The notes: a model not told the origin generated them from the letters alone. A DNA stretch of 64,000 bases from Mesorhizobium sp. B2-8-5 (GCF_006440675.2 NZ_CP083951.1:62001-126000), one strand, 5' to 3'; shown: positions 25,369 to 34,436, counted from the first letter of the stretch. Made by a program: numbers and translations.

Positions 25369-25632
25369 TCAGTTCCAATAGCCGGGGTGCCAGCGGTGGT
25401 GCGCCCAGAACCCGGGATGCCAATGGCGCACCGGCCGGATGAACCGGCGGCCGTTGGGCACGCAATTGCCCCAACGGCTCGCGTGCCAGCCGGGACCGCA
25501 GCGCCAGCCGACCGTTTCGATCGGCAGCGGCGAAGCACCTGGCTTGGCCATCGGCATCGCCTGCGAGCCGACGCCGGACAGCATCAACGTGCCGGCGGCA
25601 ATGGCGATGGGTAGAAAATACTTTGCGAACAT
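25369..25632 (-). CDS. Small exported Gly/Trp/His-rich protein (GCG-CRPN type), paralogue
   Basis: This 87-residue protein is related to the one at 21910-22197. A signal peptide (MFAKYFLPIAIAAGTLMLSG, cleaved near SQAMP) precedes VGWRCGPGWHASRWGNCVPN and a His/Trp-rich end (RHWHPGFWAHHRWHPGYWN). The ATG at 25632 is preceded by GGAGA; a longer frame upstream lacks a ribosome site. It is followed by its own strong terminator. The function is unknown. Confidence 0.85.
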   Translation of the reverse strand: MFAKYFLPIAIAAGTLMLSGVGSQAMPMAKPGASPLPIETVGWRCGPGWHASRWGNCVPNGRRFIRPVRHWHPGFWAHHRWHPGYWN

Positions 25633-25716
25633 GCGTTGTCTCCGTGATTCATCCATACCGCCGTGAAACGGAGGACAGGGCCGAATTCCGTCGGAGCGGT
25701 GCGGATCACGTCTTCG

Positions 25717-27303
25717 TTAGCGGGCGGCGCCTTCGTTGAGTGTCGCCACCGTCTTCAACGCGCCGTCCAGCATGTCGCCTTTCTCGTCTTTCAGCGCCGC
25801 CTCGCGCAGGCGGCGGATCCAGTCGGCGGCGTCTTCGCGGCCCTTGAGCATCGGCAGCGCCGACAGCACGCGGTCGAATTTCGACTGGGCGCGGGCATGG
25901 GTGTCGCTGTAGCCCTTGATCAGTCGGCGGCAGTTCAAGATTTCGACTCCGAGCGCATAGTCTTCACGTGCCTTGCCTAGCGCCAGATCGTACCAGCGCT
26001 CCAGATGCTCGACCTCGACCCTGTGGCGCAGCAGGCGGCGGCGCCAGCGGCGCAGGCCGCCGATGAACCACAGCATGGCGAAGCCGGTGAAACTGTCGGT
26101 GCGGATGTGGCGGCCGCGATTGATGCGGCGGTCGAGAAAAGCGGCGAGCTTGGGCCGGCTCTCAATGTAGCTTCCGAGCCCTGCCGGCAGCGTGCCGCAG
26201 AATTCCTCGATGCGCGGATGGAAATATTCGGTGACCTGCAGCACCGAGCCTTCCTTGACGCCGACCTCCTTGCGCACCCGCTTGTCTCGCGTCGAGCGTG
26301 TCTTCAAATCCGCGACGCGGATCATGTCGTCATAGCACATGGCGTTGGCAAGGTGCTTTGCCGCGGCGATCGACAGCGTGTAGCCGCGCTCCGCATTGTC
26401 CAGCGCCACCGCCTTGTCCAGCCGGTCGAGATACTCGCCGCCATAGGCGATGCCCTGGTAATCGACGACCTTCTTCAGCCCGCGCTCGGCCATGTCGCGC
26501 ACGGGTTCCGGGAGCAATGCCACGCGACCGGCAAGCTCCTGCCACCCCTTGAGGAGGGTTTCCGGTCCGCTGACCTTCGCCGTCGACTTGGGCTGGGCAA
26601 CGGCATGCTCCCCCGCCGCCTTTTCGCCGGCGGCCGCTGCCGCGATCCCGCGCGCGCGATCGTAGGCCGCGCCAAAGGCCGCGAGGCTCGGCTTGACACC
26701 GCGGCCGCCGGCGCCGATCGCCTGCTCGTAAGTTTCGCGGGTGAAGGGCAGCGCGTCGGAGCCGGCCAGCGCGCCAAGCAGGCTGGCCGAGATCATGGTG
26801 CCGTTGTCGGCGGCGATCTTCTCCATGTCGAAGGCGATGAAGCGCTTCGCCGCCGCTTGCGCCGTCGCATGCACCTTTTCCGACGAGGCGCGGCCGTCGC
26901 CCGGCTCGATCTTTTCCGAGACGGCGGCGATGCGGTGCGAGGACGTAATCAGCGTCGTGCGCTCGGGCGTGACGAAACCGCGGATGATGGCGCGGCCGGC
27001 TTCCATCAGCTCGGCGGCGATCAATATGTCGACGTCACCCTGCGAGGGCGACAGCGCGAAGACCGGCAGGCGGCCGGTGTCGCGGGCCATCTCAATGTAA
27101 TAGATCGTGGCGCCGGTGCGCTGGGCGACACCGGCCACGGAGGTCGATTGGGCGATATAGCCGTTGCGCTCGGCGACGTCGGTGATCCAGTCGGCAAGCA
27201 CGCCGCCGCCCTGGCCGCCGACCGCGAGCACGGCGAGTTTTATCACCCGCTCGTCGTCATACGCGCCCGCCTTCGGGCGCAGGGGAGAAGCCTGGTCAAG
27301 CAT
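25717..27303 (-). CDS. iorB: Indolepyruvate oxidoreductase subunit beta, with C-terminal DUF6537-like extension
   Basis: This is the beta subunit of a thiamine-dependent 2-oxoacid:acceptor oxidoreductase (528 residues). The N-terminal ~190 residues are the gamma-type domain, with AVGGQGGGVLADWITDVAE and SVAGVAQRTGATIYYIEM. The remaining ~330 residues form the long extension found in proteobacterial IorB (DUF6537-like), including YGGEYLDRLDKAVALDNAE and TGFAMLWFIGGLRRWRRR. It overlaps the end of iorA by 8 bp, so the two are translationally coupled. Because of the neighbourhood, the 2-oxoacid may be isatinate (2-aminobenzoylformate) instead of indolepyruvate. This is inference. Confidence 0.9.
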   Translation of the reverse strand: MLDQASPLRPKAGAYDDERVIKLAVLAVGGQGGGVLADWITDVAERNGYIAQSTSVAGVAQRTGATIYYIEMARDTGRLPVFALSPSQGDVDILIAAELMEAGRAIIRGFVTPERTTLITSSHRIAAVSEKIEPGDGRASSEKVHATAQAAAKRFIAFDMEKIAADNGTMISASLLGALAGSDALPFTRETYEQAIGAGGRGVKPSLAAFGAAYDRARGIAAAAAGEKAAGEHAVAQPKSTAKVSGPETLLKGWQELAGRVALLPEPVRDMAERGLKKVVDYQGIAYGGEYLDRLDKAVALDNAERGYTLSIAAAKHLANAMCYDDMIRVADLKTRSTRDKRVRKEVGVKEGSVLQVTEYFHPRIEEFCGTLPAGLGSYIESRPKLAAFLDRRINRGRHIRTDSFTGFAMLWFIGGLRRWRRRLLRHRVEVEHLERWYDLALGKAREDYALGVEILNCRRLIKGYSDTHARAQSKFDRVLSALPMLKGREDAADWIRRLREAALKDEKGDMLDGALKTVATLNEGAAR

Positions 27304-29449
27304 CGGCGAACGTCAAGCGGCGGCTTTCACGGCGGCGCTGCAACAGCCCGATCACGGCGCGGCGCGCGCCTTCCAGGAAACGGTCCCAGCGGCCGGGATT
27401 GTGGACGACGTCGGCGCGGTAGAAGGACGGGCAAAGCACGGCCGCATCCGCCACCTCGCCGCAATTGCCGCAGCCGACGCAATTCTGGTCGATCGAGGCG
27501 ACCGGATCGTCGCGCAGCGGATCGTCGAGCGACTTGACCGACAGTGACGGGCAGCCGGACAGCCGCATGCAGGCGTGGTCGCCGGTGCAGATGTCCTCGT
27601 CAACGCCGAATTTCGGCTTCACCACGCGCTCGCCGCCCTTGATCGCCTTGTCGACCAGCGGCTTCTCGCGGCGCTGGCGATTAAGCATGCATTCGGACGA
27701 GGCGACGATGACCTTCGGCCCCTTTTCCTCGGTGGTCAGCGCCTCGCGCAACGCGGCTTGCATCTTGCCGACATCATAGGTGCGGTCGATGTGGCGCAGC
27801 CATTTGACGCCCATGCCCTTCACCGCTTCATCGATCGGATGCTTGGTCGACTTGGTGCGGTTGTTGGCGCGCGAGGACAGGATGTCCTGGCCGCCGGTGG
27901 CGGCCGAGTAGAAATTGTCGACGATGACGATGACGCCGTCATTCTTGTTGAACACCGCATTGCCGATCGAGGAGGTGAGGCCGTTGTGCCAGAAGCCGCC
28001 GTCGCCGACGAAGGAGATCGAGCGGCGTTTGGCGTCCGGCGAATTGAACGCCGAAGCCGAGGCCGGCCCCAGCCCATAGCCCATGGTGGTGGCGCCGAGC
28101 TCGAAGGGCGGCATGATCGAGAACAGATGGCAGCCTATGTCGGAGGCGATGTGGTGCTTGCCGAGCTCCTGCTCGACAAGCTTCGTCGCGGCGAAGATCG
28201 GCCGCTCGGGACAGCCAATGCAAAAGCCCGGCGGACGCCCAGGAACGACATTGATGAGGTCGGCCGTGTCGACGCCCTCGCCCGCCTTGTTCGGCGCGCG
28301 CACCTCGCCCGGCAGCAGATGCGGGGCGTGCGCCCGCAGGAAGGAGCCGATGCCGTCGAGCATGACCTGCCCGGTATATTCGCCGGCCATCGGCAGATGC
28401 TCCTTGCCGACCAGCCTGGTGCCGCGGCCGGCCTTGTGCAGCATGGCGGCAAAGGCCTGCTCGACATAATTGGGCTGGCCCTCCTCGACCACCAGCACCG
28501 CCTGCTTGCCCTCGCAGAAGGCGAGGAACTCGTCGTCGACGAGCGGGTAGACGGCGTTGAGCACGTAAAGCGGCACGTCGGTCTCGCCATAAGTGTCGGC
28601 AAGGCCGAGCCGCTGCAGCGCGCGGATGACCGAATTATACATGCCGCCCTGCATGACGATGCCGACCGAGCCGTGGTCCGAGCCGAAGATCTCGTTGATC
28701 TTGCGGCTCTTGATGAAATCGACCGCCGCCGGCCAGCGCTTGGCGACCTTTTCCTTCTCATGCAGGAAGGAAGCGGGCGGCAGCACGATGCGGCCGGTGT
28801 CGCGGCGCGGCGCCGACAGCGCATCGGCGACCGACATTGGCGGGCGCTTGTTGTCCTTGGCGATGAAATGGCCGTGGACATGGCAGCAACGGATGCGCAC
28901 CTGCAGCATCACCGGCGTGTTCGACACCTCCGACAGCTCGAAGCCGTCCTCGACCGCCTTGACGATCGAGGGCAGGTTCGGGCGCGGGTCGAGCAGCCAG
29001 ACCTGGCTCTTCATGGCGAAGGCGTGGCTGCGCTCCTGCATGATGGAGGAGCCCTCGCCATAGTCTTCGCCGACGATGATCAGCGCGCCGCCGGTGACGC
29101 CGCCCGAGGCGAGATTGGCCAGTGCATCGGAAGCGACATTGGTGCCGACCGTCGACTTGAAGGTGGCGGCGCCGCGGATCGGATAATGCACGGAGGCAGC
29201 GAGCATGGCGGTGGCTGTCGCTTCCGAGGCACTCGCCTCGAAATGCACGCCGAGCTCGCCCAGAATATCCTGCGCGTCGGCCAGCACATCCATCAGATGG
29301 CTGATCGGCGCGCCCTGGTAGCCGCCGACATAGCCTACGCCGCACTGCAAGAGCGCCTTGGTGATGGCGAGGATGCCCTCGCCGGCGAATTCCTCGCCGG
29401 CCCCTAATCTCAGCTTTTCGACTTCCTTGGCAAAAGACCGTTCGGCCAT
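27296..29449 (-). CDS. iorA: Indolepyruvate oxidoreductase subunit alpha (TPP and 2[4Fe-4S])
   Basis: This 717-residue catalytic subunit converts an aryl 2-oxoacid plus CoA to an acyl-CoA, CO2 and reduced acceptor. The N-terminal pyrimidine-binding domain has YQGAPISHLMDVLADAQ. The TPP domain has GDGGFWHNGLTSSIGNAVFN (GDG...N motif). A C-terminal ferredoxin domain has clustered Cys in ICTGDHACMRLSGCPS and NCVGCGNCGEVADAAVLCPS. The ATG at 29449 follows AAGGAGG. It lies in an operon with a MarR regulator, an FAD oxidoreductase and an isatin-hydrolase-like gene. This is why I consider 2-aminobenzoylformate a candidate substrate. Confidence 0.92.
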   Translation of the reverse strand: MAERSFAKEVEKLRLGAGEEFAGEGILAITKALLQCGVGYVGGYQGAPISHLMDVLADAQDILGELGVHFEASASEATATAMLAASVHYPIRGAATFKSTVGTNVASDALANLASGGVTGGALIIVGEDYGEGSSIMQERSHAFAMKSQVWLLDPRPNLPSIVKAVEDGFELSEVSNTPVMLQVRIRCCHVHGHFIAKDNKRPPMSVADALSAPRRDTGRIVLPPASFLHEKEKVAKRWPAAVDFIKSRKINEIFGSDHGSVGIVMQGGMYNSVIRALQRLGLADTYGETDVPLYVLNAVYPLVDDEFLAFCEGKQAVLVVEEGQPNYVEQAFAAMLHKAGRGTRLVGKEHLPMAGEYTGQVMLDGIGSFLRAHAPHLLPGEVRAPNKAGEGVDTADLINVVPGRPPGFCIGCPERPIFAATKLVEQELGKHHIASDIGCHLFSIMPPFELGATTMGYGLGPASASAFNSPDAKRRSISFVGDGGFWHNGLTSSIGNAVFNKNDGVIVIVDNFYSAATGGQDILSSRANNRTKSTKHPIDEAVKGMGVKWLRHIDRTYDVGKMQAALREALTTEEKGPKVIVASSECMLNRQRREKPLVDKAIKGGERVVKPKFGVDEDICTGDHACMRLSGCPSLSVKSLDDPLRDDPVASIDQNCVGCGNCGEVADAAVLCPSFYRADVVHNPGRWDRFLEGARRAVIGLLQRRRESRRLTFADA

Positions 29450-29501
29450 CTCTGCCTCCTTCCGTTGCCGCCTTCCCGCTGCCACGGGGCGGCGCGTGCA
29501 T

Positions 29502-29984
29502 CTAGATTTCGTGCTTGCGGATGTTCTTCAGCATTTTTTGCAGCGTCGCGATCAGCGCGGCGTATTCGGCATCATCGACACCGTCGAACATGGCTTCGAA
29601 AGCGTCATGCATTGCAGGCCAGGCGCGGGTGAACAGCGCTCGCCCGTCATCGGTAAGAAAAACGTGGCGGATGCGGCTGTCGGTGACGCCCTGCTCGCGC
29701 CGCACCAGGCCCTGGCCCTCCAGCGCGTCGAGCGTGCGGCTCAACGTCGACTGCTCGATGACCGTGTAGACCGAGAGGTCGTTGACGGTGACGCCGTCGG
29801 CGACCGACAGCACGGCAAGCGTGCGCACCTGCGGGATGGTCAAGCCCTGCTTGCGGAAGTCGTCGCGCAAAGTGGCGTTGTAGCGGCCCATGATGCGGTT
29901 CATCAGATAGGGCGCGAATTGCTGCAGGCCGATCTGGCCGAGGGTCGAAATGCGCTGGCGCTTTTCGGCGAGCTTCTGTTCCAT
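29502..29984 (-). CDS. MarR-family transcriptional regulator
   Basis: This 160-residue winged-helix regulator has a helical N-terminus with LMNRIMGRYNATLRDDF, then the DNA-binding unit LTIPQVRTLAVLSVADGVTV and YTVIEQSTLSRTLDALEGQG. The wing is RREQGVTDSRIRHVFLTDDG. MarR proteins usually repress catabolic operons until an aromatic ligand or CoA thioester binds. The gene overlaps the FAD oxidoreductase stop (ATGA), so it is within the operon it may control. The palindrome shared by four nearby promoters is a candidate target, either for this protein or for the MarR at 43611. Confidence 0.92.
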   Translation of the reverse strand: MEQKLAEKRQRISTLGQIGLQQFAPYLMNRIMGRYNATLRDDFRKQGLTIPQVRTLAVLSVADGVTVNDLSVYTVIEQSTLSRTLDALEGQGLVRREQGVTDSRIRHVFLTDDGRALFTRAWPAMHDAFEAMFDGVDDAEYAALIATLQKMLKNIRKHEI

Positions 29985-31555
29985 CACAGCCTCCCCGCCA
30001 GAAGGAAGCCGGAACCGCCGCCGAGGCCGGCGCCGGGATGGGTCGAGGCGCCGATATGATAGAGGCCCTTGATGCCGGTCTCGTGGTTGCGGCTGGCCTT
30101 GAACGGCCGCCACAGGAAGGACTGGTCGATGGTCGACGAGCCGCCATAGGGATCGCCGCCGACCAAGTTGACGTTCATCGCCTCGAGATCGGCCGGCGAA
30201 TAGGTGCGGCGGGCAATGACCGTTTCGCGGAAACCGTCGATGTGGTTGGCGAGGATCGCCTCGACGCGGTCGGCATAAGCCTCGCGCAGCGCCTCGGTCC
30301 AGCGGCCGTCGGCCGGGACATCGAGCTTGCCGGCGGCATCGCCCTTGATGTGACGCGGCGCCTCCGGCAGTTGCAGCCACAGGATGGCCTTGCCCTGAGG
30401 GCAGCGCGACGGATCGAGCGCATGCGGCTGGCCGACGCAGATGGTCGGCACTTCCGGCAGCAGGCCGCGCACCGCCTCGTTGCAGGCCTTCGACACGCCA
30501 TCGAGCCCCGGCGTAAGATGCAGCAGCGCCACCTTGTCGAGGCCCTCGCCGCGCCAGGCCGGCGGCTTGTCCAGCGCATAGTGGATCTGGAAGTTGCCTT
30601 TGCCGTAGCGATAAACGCGCGTCGCTTCGACGTCGCGCTTTGGAGCCGTGTCGCCGAGCAGGCGGCCGTAGAGCTGCGTCGGTGTGACCGAGCAGATGAC
30701 GCTTTTCGCCGCCGTCAGCGTCTCGCCGGAGGCGAGCCGGACGCCGGAGGCACGGCCGCCGGTCTGGACGATCGAGGCGACGTCGGCGTTGACGCGGATC
30801 TCGCCGCCGCGCTCCTTGATAAGCGCCTCGAAGGCGGCGAGCAGGTTTTTCGCGCCGCCCTTGACGATCGGCGCGCCGGCTGCCTCCAGCGCGAAGGCGA
30901 TGACCTTGGCAATCTGGCCGGAGAAGGCGTCTTCCGGGCCGAGCCCGGCATGCAGCACCCAGGGCGCCCAGAGCGCACGGACGACATCGGAGGTGTAAGT
31001 CGTTTCCAACCAAGTCCGCGCGGGCACCAGCGCCTCGCCCATGAAGGCGGCGAGGTTGCGCGGGCCGCGCCGCCAAGCCTCGCCGGCGATGAGCTTCGTT
31101 GTCGGATAGGACCAGAGCGCGCCGCCGAGCAGGCCGAAGAGCAGCCCGGCGTTGCGCTCGATGCCGCCGACATCGCCGCCGTGGCGATCGCCGTCGCCGG
31201 AGGCGATCCGGTTCAGCGCCGCGATGTTGGCGGCGCGGTCGGTGGTGAGCACGGCGTGGCTGCCGTCGGGCGTGAGCACACCGGTGGGTGTCGCCGTGTG
31301 GCAGAACTCCAGCCCGTGCCGCGCAAGGTCCTTGCCGAGCGCGGCAAAGGCCGGCGAGGTGATGAACAGCACGAAGGTCGTGGCCATCACGTCATGGACG
31401 AAGCCTGGCGCCGTGATCTCCTCGGTGCGCACGCAGCCGCCGATGCGGTCGTTGCGCTCGAGCACGAGCACCTTGACGCCCTTGGCGCCCAGCATCGCCG
31501 CGCAGACCAGGGCGTTGATGCCGCTGCCGACGATGATGTGATCGGGGGCGGTCAT
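29984..31555 (-). CDS. NAD(P)/FAD-dependent oxidoreductase (phytoene-desaturase-like)
   Basis: This 523-residue flavoprotein belongs to the CrtI/COG1233 superfamily. The FAD-binding N-terminus reads HIIVGSGINALVCAAMLGAK and ends in the ERNDRIGGCVRTEE motif. The C-terminus has GLYHIGASTHPGAGLGGGSG, the conserved FAD-binding end. It is a clear paralogue of the protein at 32771-34345; both have VGQP.A.DPSR.PQGK and NLVGGD motifs. No carotenoid genes are nearby, so oxidation of an aromatic or heterocyclic intermediate is more likely than carotenoid desaturation. The substrate is unknown. Confidence 0.85.
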   Translation of the reverse strand: MTAPDHIIVGSGINALVCAAMLGAKGVKVLVLERNDRIGGCVRTEEITAPGFVHDVMATTFVLFITSPAFAALGKDLARHGLEFCHTATPTGVLTPDGSHAVLTTDRAANIAALNRIASGDGDRHGGDVGGIERNAGLLFGLLGGALWSYPTTKLIAGEAWRRGPRNLAAFMGEALVPARTWLETTYTSDVVRALWAPWVLHAGLGPEDAFSGQIAKVIAFALEAAGAPIVKGGAKNLLAAFEALIKERGGEIRVNADVASIVQTGGRASGVRLASGETLTAAKSVICSVTPTQLYGRLLGDTAPKRDVEATRVYRYGKGNFQIHYALDKPPAWRGEGLDKVALLHLTPGLDGVSKACNEAVRGLLPEVPTICVGQPHALDPSRCPQGKAILWLQLPEAPRHIKGDAAGKLDVPADGRWTEALREAYADRVEAILANHIDGFRETVIARRTYSPADLEAMNVNLVGGDPYGGSSTIDQSFLWRPFKASRNHETGIKGLYHIGASTHPGAGLGGGSGFLLAGRL

Positions 31556-31608
31556 TGGGCGCTCGCGGATGACAGGAGGCCAATCGGGCTAAGCCGAGTT
31601 CCTTCGCG

Positions 31609-31763
31609 CCCCCCTCTGTCCTGCCGGACATCTCCCCCACAAGGGGGGAGATCAGCCGTCATCGCGGCTTTCGCCAATTGTCCGCGTCGCAGGATCGAGC
31701 AGGGCGCCAAAGCTGCCAATCTCTCCCCAAGTGGGGGAGATGGCCGGCAGGCCAGAGGGGGGC
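31609..31763. repeat. Palindromic intergenic element, family B, copy 2
   Basis: The left arm carries CCCCCCTCTGTCCTGCCGG and ATCTCCCCCACAAGGGGGGAG. The right arm carries GGGGGAGATGGCCGGCAGG and CCAGAGGGGGGC. The core contains GGCTTTCGCCAATTGTCC. It lies inside the minus-strand operon between the FAD oxidoreductase and the cyclase gene. Confidence 0.88.
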
Positions 31764-31858
31764 ACCGTAGAGCGCTGGCCTTGCCAGGCTGCCGCCCTCT
31801 CGCTGTCATCACTCCATTGCCCGCAAGCATGATCTTCTCCCGAAGACCGTCGCCTCGC

Positions 31859-32650
31859 CTATTTGCCCGGCACCAGCGCCAATGCCCGGATCGGGCTGCC
31901 GGTGCCGCGCTCGATCTTGAGCGGGGCGGCAATCAGGATCGCGCCCTTCGGCGGCAGCTGGTCGAGGTTGCAGAGGCTGGCGAGTCCGTAACGGTTGGCC
32001 TTGTGCATCAGCGTGTGGGCCGGGAATGGCGGCTCCATGCCGCCGGCCTTGCCGGCGTCGGTACCGATCGTCTCCGAGCCCCAGCCCTTGACGTCCTTGG
32101 CGATCAGGAACTGGATGGCCTCGGCCGTCGGGCCGGGCGTATGCGGGCCGGTCTCGTTGGCGTTGAGGAACTCGGCTTCCGAGCCGTTGCGCTTGTACCA
32201 GTCGGTGCGCATCACCACCCACTCGCCGGGATTGATCGCACCATGCTTGGCTTCCCAGGCCTTGATGTGGTCGACGGTGAGCAGGAAATCGTGGTCGGCG
32301 GCGGATTCTTTCGAGCAATCGATGACGTTGACCGGGCCGATGAAATTCTGCGCCGGAATGGTGTCGGTGGCGCCGTCCGGATAGTCCTTGCCGGTGATCC
32401 AGTGCTGCGGCGCGTCGAAATGCGTGCCCGAATGCTCGCCGAGCTTCAGCCAGTTCCAGGCCCACCACGGGCCGTTCTTGTCGTATTTGGAGATCTCGTG
32501 GATCTCGATCTTCGGCGTGTCGACGGCGAGTTCCGGCGGCAGCTTGATCAGCGGCGTGTTCGGCCCGAGCGGCGCCGTCAGGTCGACCACCTTGATGGCG
32601 CCCGAAAGCAGCTGGCCGGCGACCTCGCCGAGGAGTTTCTGCGTGTCCAT
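31859..32650 (-). CDS. Cyclase-family hydrolase, isatin-hydrolase-like
   Basis: This 263-residue metal hydrolase of the cyclase family (PF04199) has the motif HSGTHFDAPQHW, with His73, His77, Asp79 and His83 as likely Mn/Zn ligands and catalytic residues. The family includes kynurenine formamidase and isatin hydrolase, which opens the lactam of isatin to isatinate. Several stretches match my memory of the Labrenzia isatin hydrolase closely: LGPNTPxxxLPP, WAWNWLKLGEHSG, CSKESAADHDFLLT, GTDAGKAGGMEPPFPAH and IERGTGSPIRALAL. The start at 32650 follows GAGGGA. It is first in the minus-strand operon with iorAB. Kynurenine formamidase is the main alternative. Confidence 0.85.
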   Translation of the reverse strand: MDTQKLLGEVAGQLLSGAIKVVDLTAPLGPNTPLIKLPPELAVDTPKIEIHEISKYDKNGPWWAWNWLKLGEHSGTHFDAPQHWITGKDYPDGATDTIPAQNFIGPVNVIDCSKESAADHDFLLTVDHIKAWEAKHGAINPGEWVVMRTDWYKRNGSEAEFLNANETGPHTPGPTAEAIQFLIAKDVKGWGSETIGTDAGKAGGMEPPFPAHTLMHKANRYGLASLCNLDQLPPKGAILIAAPLKIERGTGSPIRALALVPGK

Positions 32651-32740
32651 GGTCTTTTGTTCCCTCTTGTTCGTGACCTTCAAGGCTCGTTGCGGCCCTT
32701 AACATACCTACTAGACGAAAACATATGCATCTGCAATTAT

Positions 32741-32754
32741 CTTTAAGCATAAAG
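32741..32754. promoter_or_regulatory. Predicted operator, site 1 (CTTTAAGCATAAAG)
   Basis: This 14-bp palindrome has one mismatched pair and lies in the 120-bp divergent region between the isatin-hydrolase-like and FAD-oxidoreductase operons. It fits the shared consensus YTTYAAGCNTRAAR found at three other intergenic places. On the minus strand a possible TTGCAG -35 begins 4 bp beyond it. The regulator is not known; a MarR protein is likely. Confidence 0.6.
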
Positions 32755-32770
32755 CATTTTGGGGCGGGGC

Positions 32771-34345
32771 GTGAGCGAGTTCGACGCCATCTTTGTCGGG
32801 GCGGGCCATAACAGTCTGGCATGCGCCGCGCATTTGGCGCTCAAAGGCTGGAAAATAGCGGTTTTCGAGCGCAGCGAGACGATCGGCGGCGCGGTGCGGA
32901 CCGCCGAGTACACGCTTCCCGGCTTCCGGCACGATTTCGGCGCGATGAATTTGAGTCTCTTCGCCGGCTCCGCCTTCCACCGGAAATATGCAAATGAATT
33001 GAAAAGCCACGGGCTGGAATTCGCGCCGGTGGCCGATTGTTTCGCCAGCGCGTTTCCAGATGGAAAGTGGTTCGGCGTCAGCCACGATCTGGAAAAGACC
33101 GCGTCGCGGCTGGCCGCCTTCTCCGCGGCGGATGCAGCCACATGGCGCCGGCTGGTTGGCGCCTTTCCCGGCGAAGCCGAGCATCTGTTCCGCCTGCTGG
33201 GCTCGCCGATGAGCGCAAGGGCGCTGGCCGGCACGGGCTGGAATCTGTGGCGCAAGAAGGGCCTGGCCGGCGCGCTCGATACGGCTCGATTGCTGTTGTC
33301 GTCGCCTCGCGCCTGGCTCGAGGAAAATTTCGAGACGCCGCATGTGCGCACGACCCTCGCGGCCTGGGGCATGCATCTCGATTTCGCGCCCGACATCGCC
33401 GGCGGCGCAGTGTTCCCTTACCTGGAATCGATGGCCAACCAGAGTTTCGGCATGGTGCTGGGCAAGGGCGGCGCCGACACCATCATCCGCGCGCTGGCCG
33501 GCATGGTGACGGTGGCCGGCGGCCAGATCACGACCGGCGCGGAGATCGCCGAGATCACGGTTTCCGGCGGCATGGCGACCGGCGTGCGGCTGGCATCCGG
33601 CGAAACCCATAGCGCGACCAAGGCCGTCATTGCCGGTGTCGCGCCGAAGGCGCTGCCGGGCAAGCTGCTGCCCAATGGCTCTGGCGACGCCGGCTTCGAT
33701 GCGGCGATGAAGACATTCCGCCACGCGCCGGGCACGATGATGATCCATCTGGCGCTGGACGACCTGCCCGACTGGAGCGCGGGCGCGGAACTTCGCCAGT
33801 TCGCCTATGTGCATCTGGCGCCGTCGCTCGATGCCATGTCGCGCGTCTATCAGCAGGCGATCGCCGGGCTGCTGCCTGAGCAGCCGGTGCTGGTCGTCGG
33901 CCAGCCGACGGCTGTCGATCCCTCGCGAGCGCCGCAAGGCAAGCATGTGCTGTGGGTGCAGGTGCGCATGCTGCCGGCGGAGATCCTTGGCGACACCGCG
34001 GGCAAGATCGCGCCTGCGCACTGGGATGCGGTCAAGGACGCCTATGCCGAGCGCGCGCTCGACATCATCGAGAGTTATGCGCCGGGTTTGCGCAGCAAGA
34101 TTCTTGGCCGCGCGATCTTCTCGCCGCTCGACCTCGAGCGTGAGAATCCGAACCTCGTCGGCGGCGACCAGATCTGCGGCAGCCATCACCTGGCGCAGAA
34201 TTTTCTCTTCCGCCCGGCGCGCGGCTTCGCGCGCTGGAACACGCCGGTCGCCAATCTTTACCTCACCGGCGCCGCGACATGGCCCGGCGCCGGCACGGCC
34301 GCGGGCTCGGGCTATATGCTCGCCCAACAGCTGGGAGGAAGTTGA
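32771..34345 (+). CDS. NAD(P)/FAD-dependent oxidoreductase, paralogue of the 29984-31555 product
   Basis: This 524-residue flavoprotein of the phytoene-desaturase-like superfamily has N-terminal FAD site IFVGAGHNSLACAAHLALKG and ERSETIGGAVRTAEYT. Its C-terminal FAD motif is LYLTGAATWPGAGTAAGSGY. It shares several blocks with the minus-strand paralogue and is expressed divergently from it. The GTG at 32771 is my preferred start (MSEFDAIFVGAG); a TTG 12 bp upstream is possible. It leads an operon with a peptide-type ABC importer, so its substrate may be derived from the imported compound. Confidence 0.85.
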   Translation: MSEFDAIFVGAGHNSLACAAHLALKGWKIAVFERSETIGGAVRTAEYTLPGFRHDFGAMNLSLFAGSAFHRKYANELKSHGLEFAPVADCFASAFPDGKWFGVSHDLEKTASRLAAFSAADAATWRRLVGAFPGEAEHLFRLLGSPMSARALAGTGWNLWRKKGLAGALDTARLLLSSPRAWLEENFETPHVRTTLAAWGMHLDFAPDIAGGAVFPYLESMANQSFGMVLGKGGADTIIRALAGMVTVAGGQITTGAEIAEITVSGGMATGVRLASGETHSATKAVIAGVAPKALPGKLLPNGSGDAGFDAAMKTFRHAPGTMMIHLALDDLPDWSAGAELRQFAYVHLAPSLDAMSRVYQQAIAGLLPEQPVLVVGQPTAVDPSRAPQGKHVLWVQVRMLPAEILGDTAGKIAPAHWDAVKDAYAERALDIIESYAPGLRSKILGRAIFSPLDLERENPNLVGGDQICGSHHLAQNFLFRPARGFARWNTPVANLYLTGAATWPGAGTAAGSGYMLAQQLGGS

Positions 34346-34436
34346 GCCGAAGAAATCCGGGATGGACAAGGCGCGGTTGCCCACCCCCGAATGAAAACGC
34401 CGCGCGGACAAATGACAACCAACAAGGGGAACGACC

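Noticed and set aside
27575..29407. 610-codon plus-strand ORF
   Set aside because: It mirrors iorA exactly and has no domain pattern; it is a GC-driven shadow frame.
31859..32650. Kynurenine formamidase (KynB) name for the cyclase
   Set aside because: Not excluded, but the length, the WAWNWLKLGEHSG and AGGMEPPFPAH stretches and the iorAB context fit isatin hydrolase better. No kynureninase or tryptophan dioxygenase gene is present.
30038..32746. 902-codon plus-strand ORF
   Set aside because: It is antisense to the FAD oxidoreductase and isatin-hydrolase-like genes, both of which have clear motifs. Its protein is Arg/Ala-rich without domains and runs through a family B repeat.
29984..34345. 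Carotenoid biosynthesis from two phytoene-desaturase-like genes
   Set aside because: No crtB, crtE or other carotenoid gene is in the window, and both proteins belong to the wider COG1233 group.
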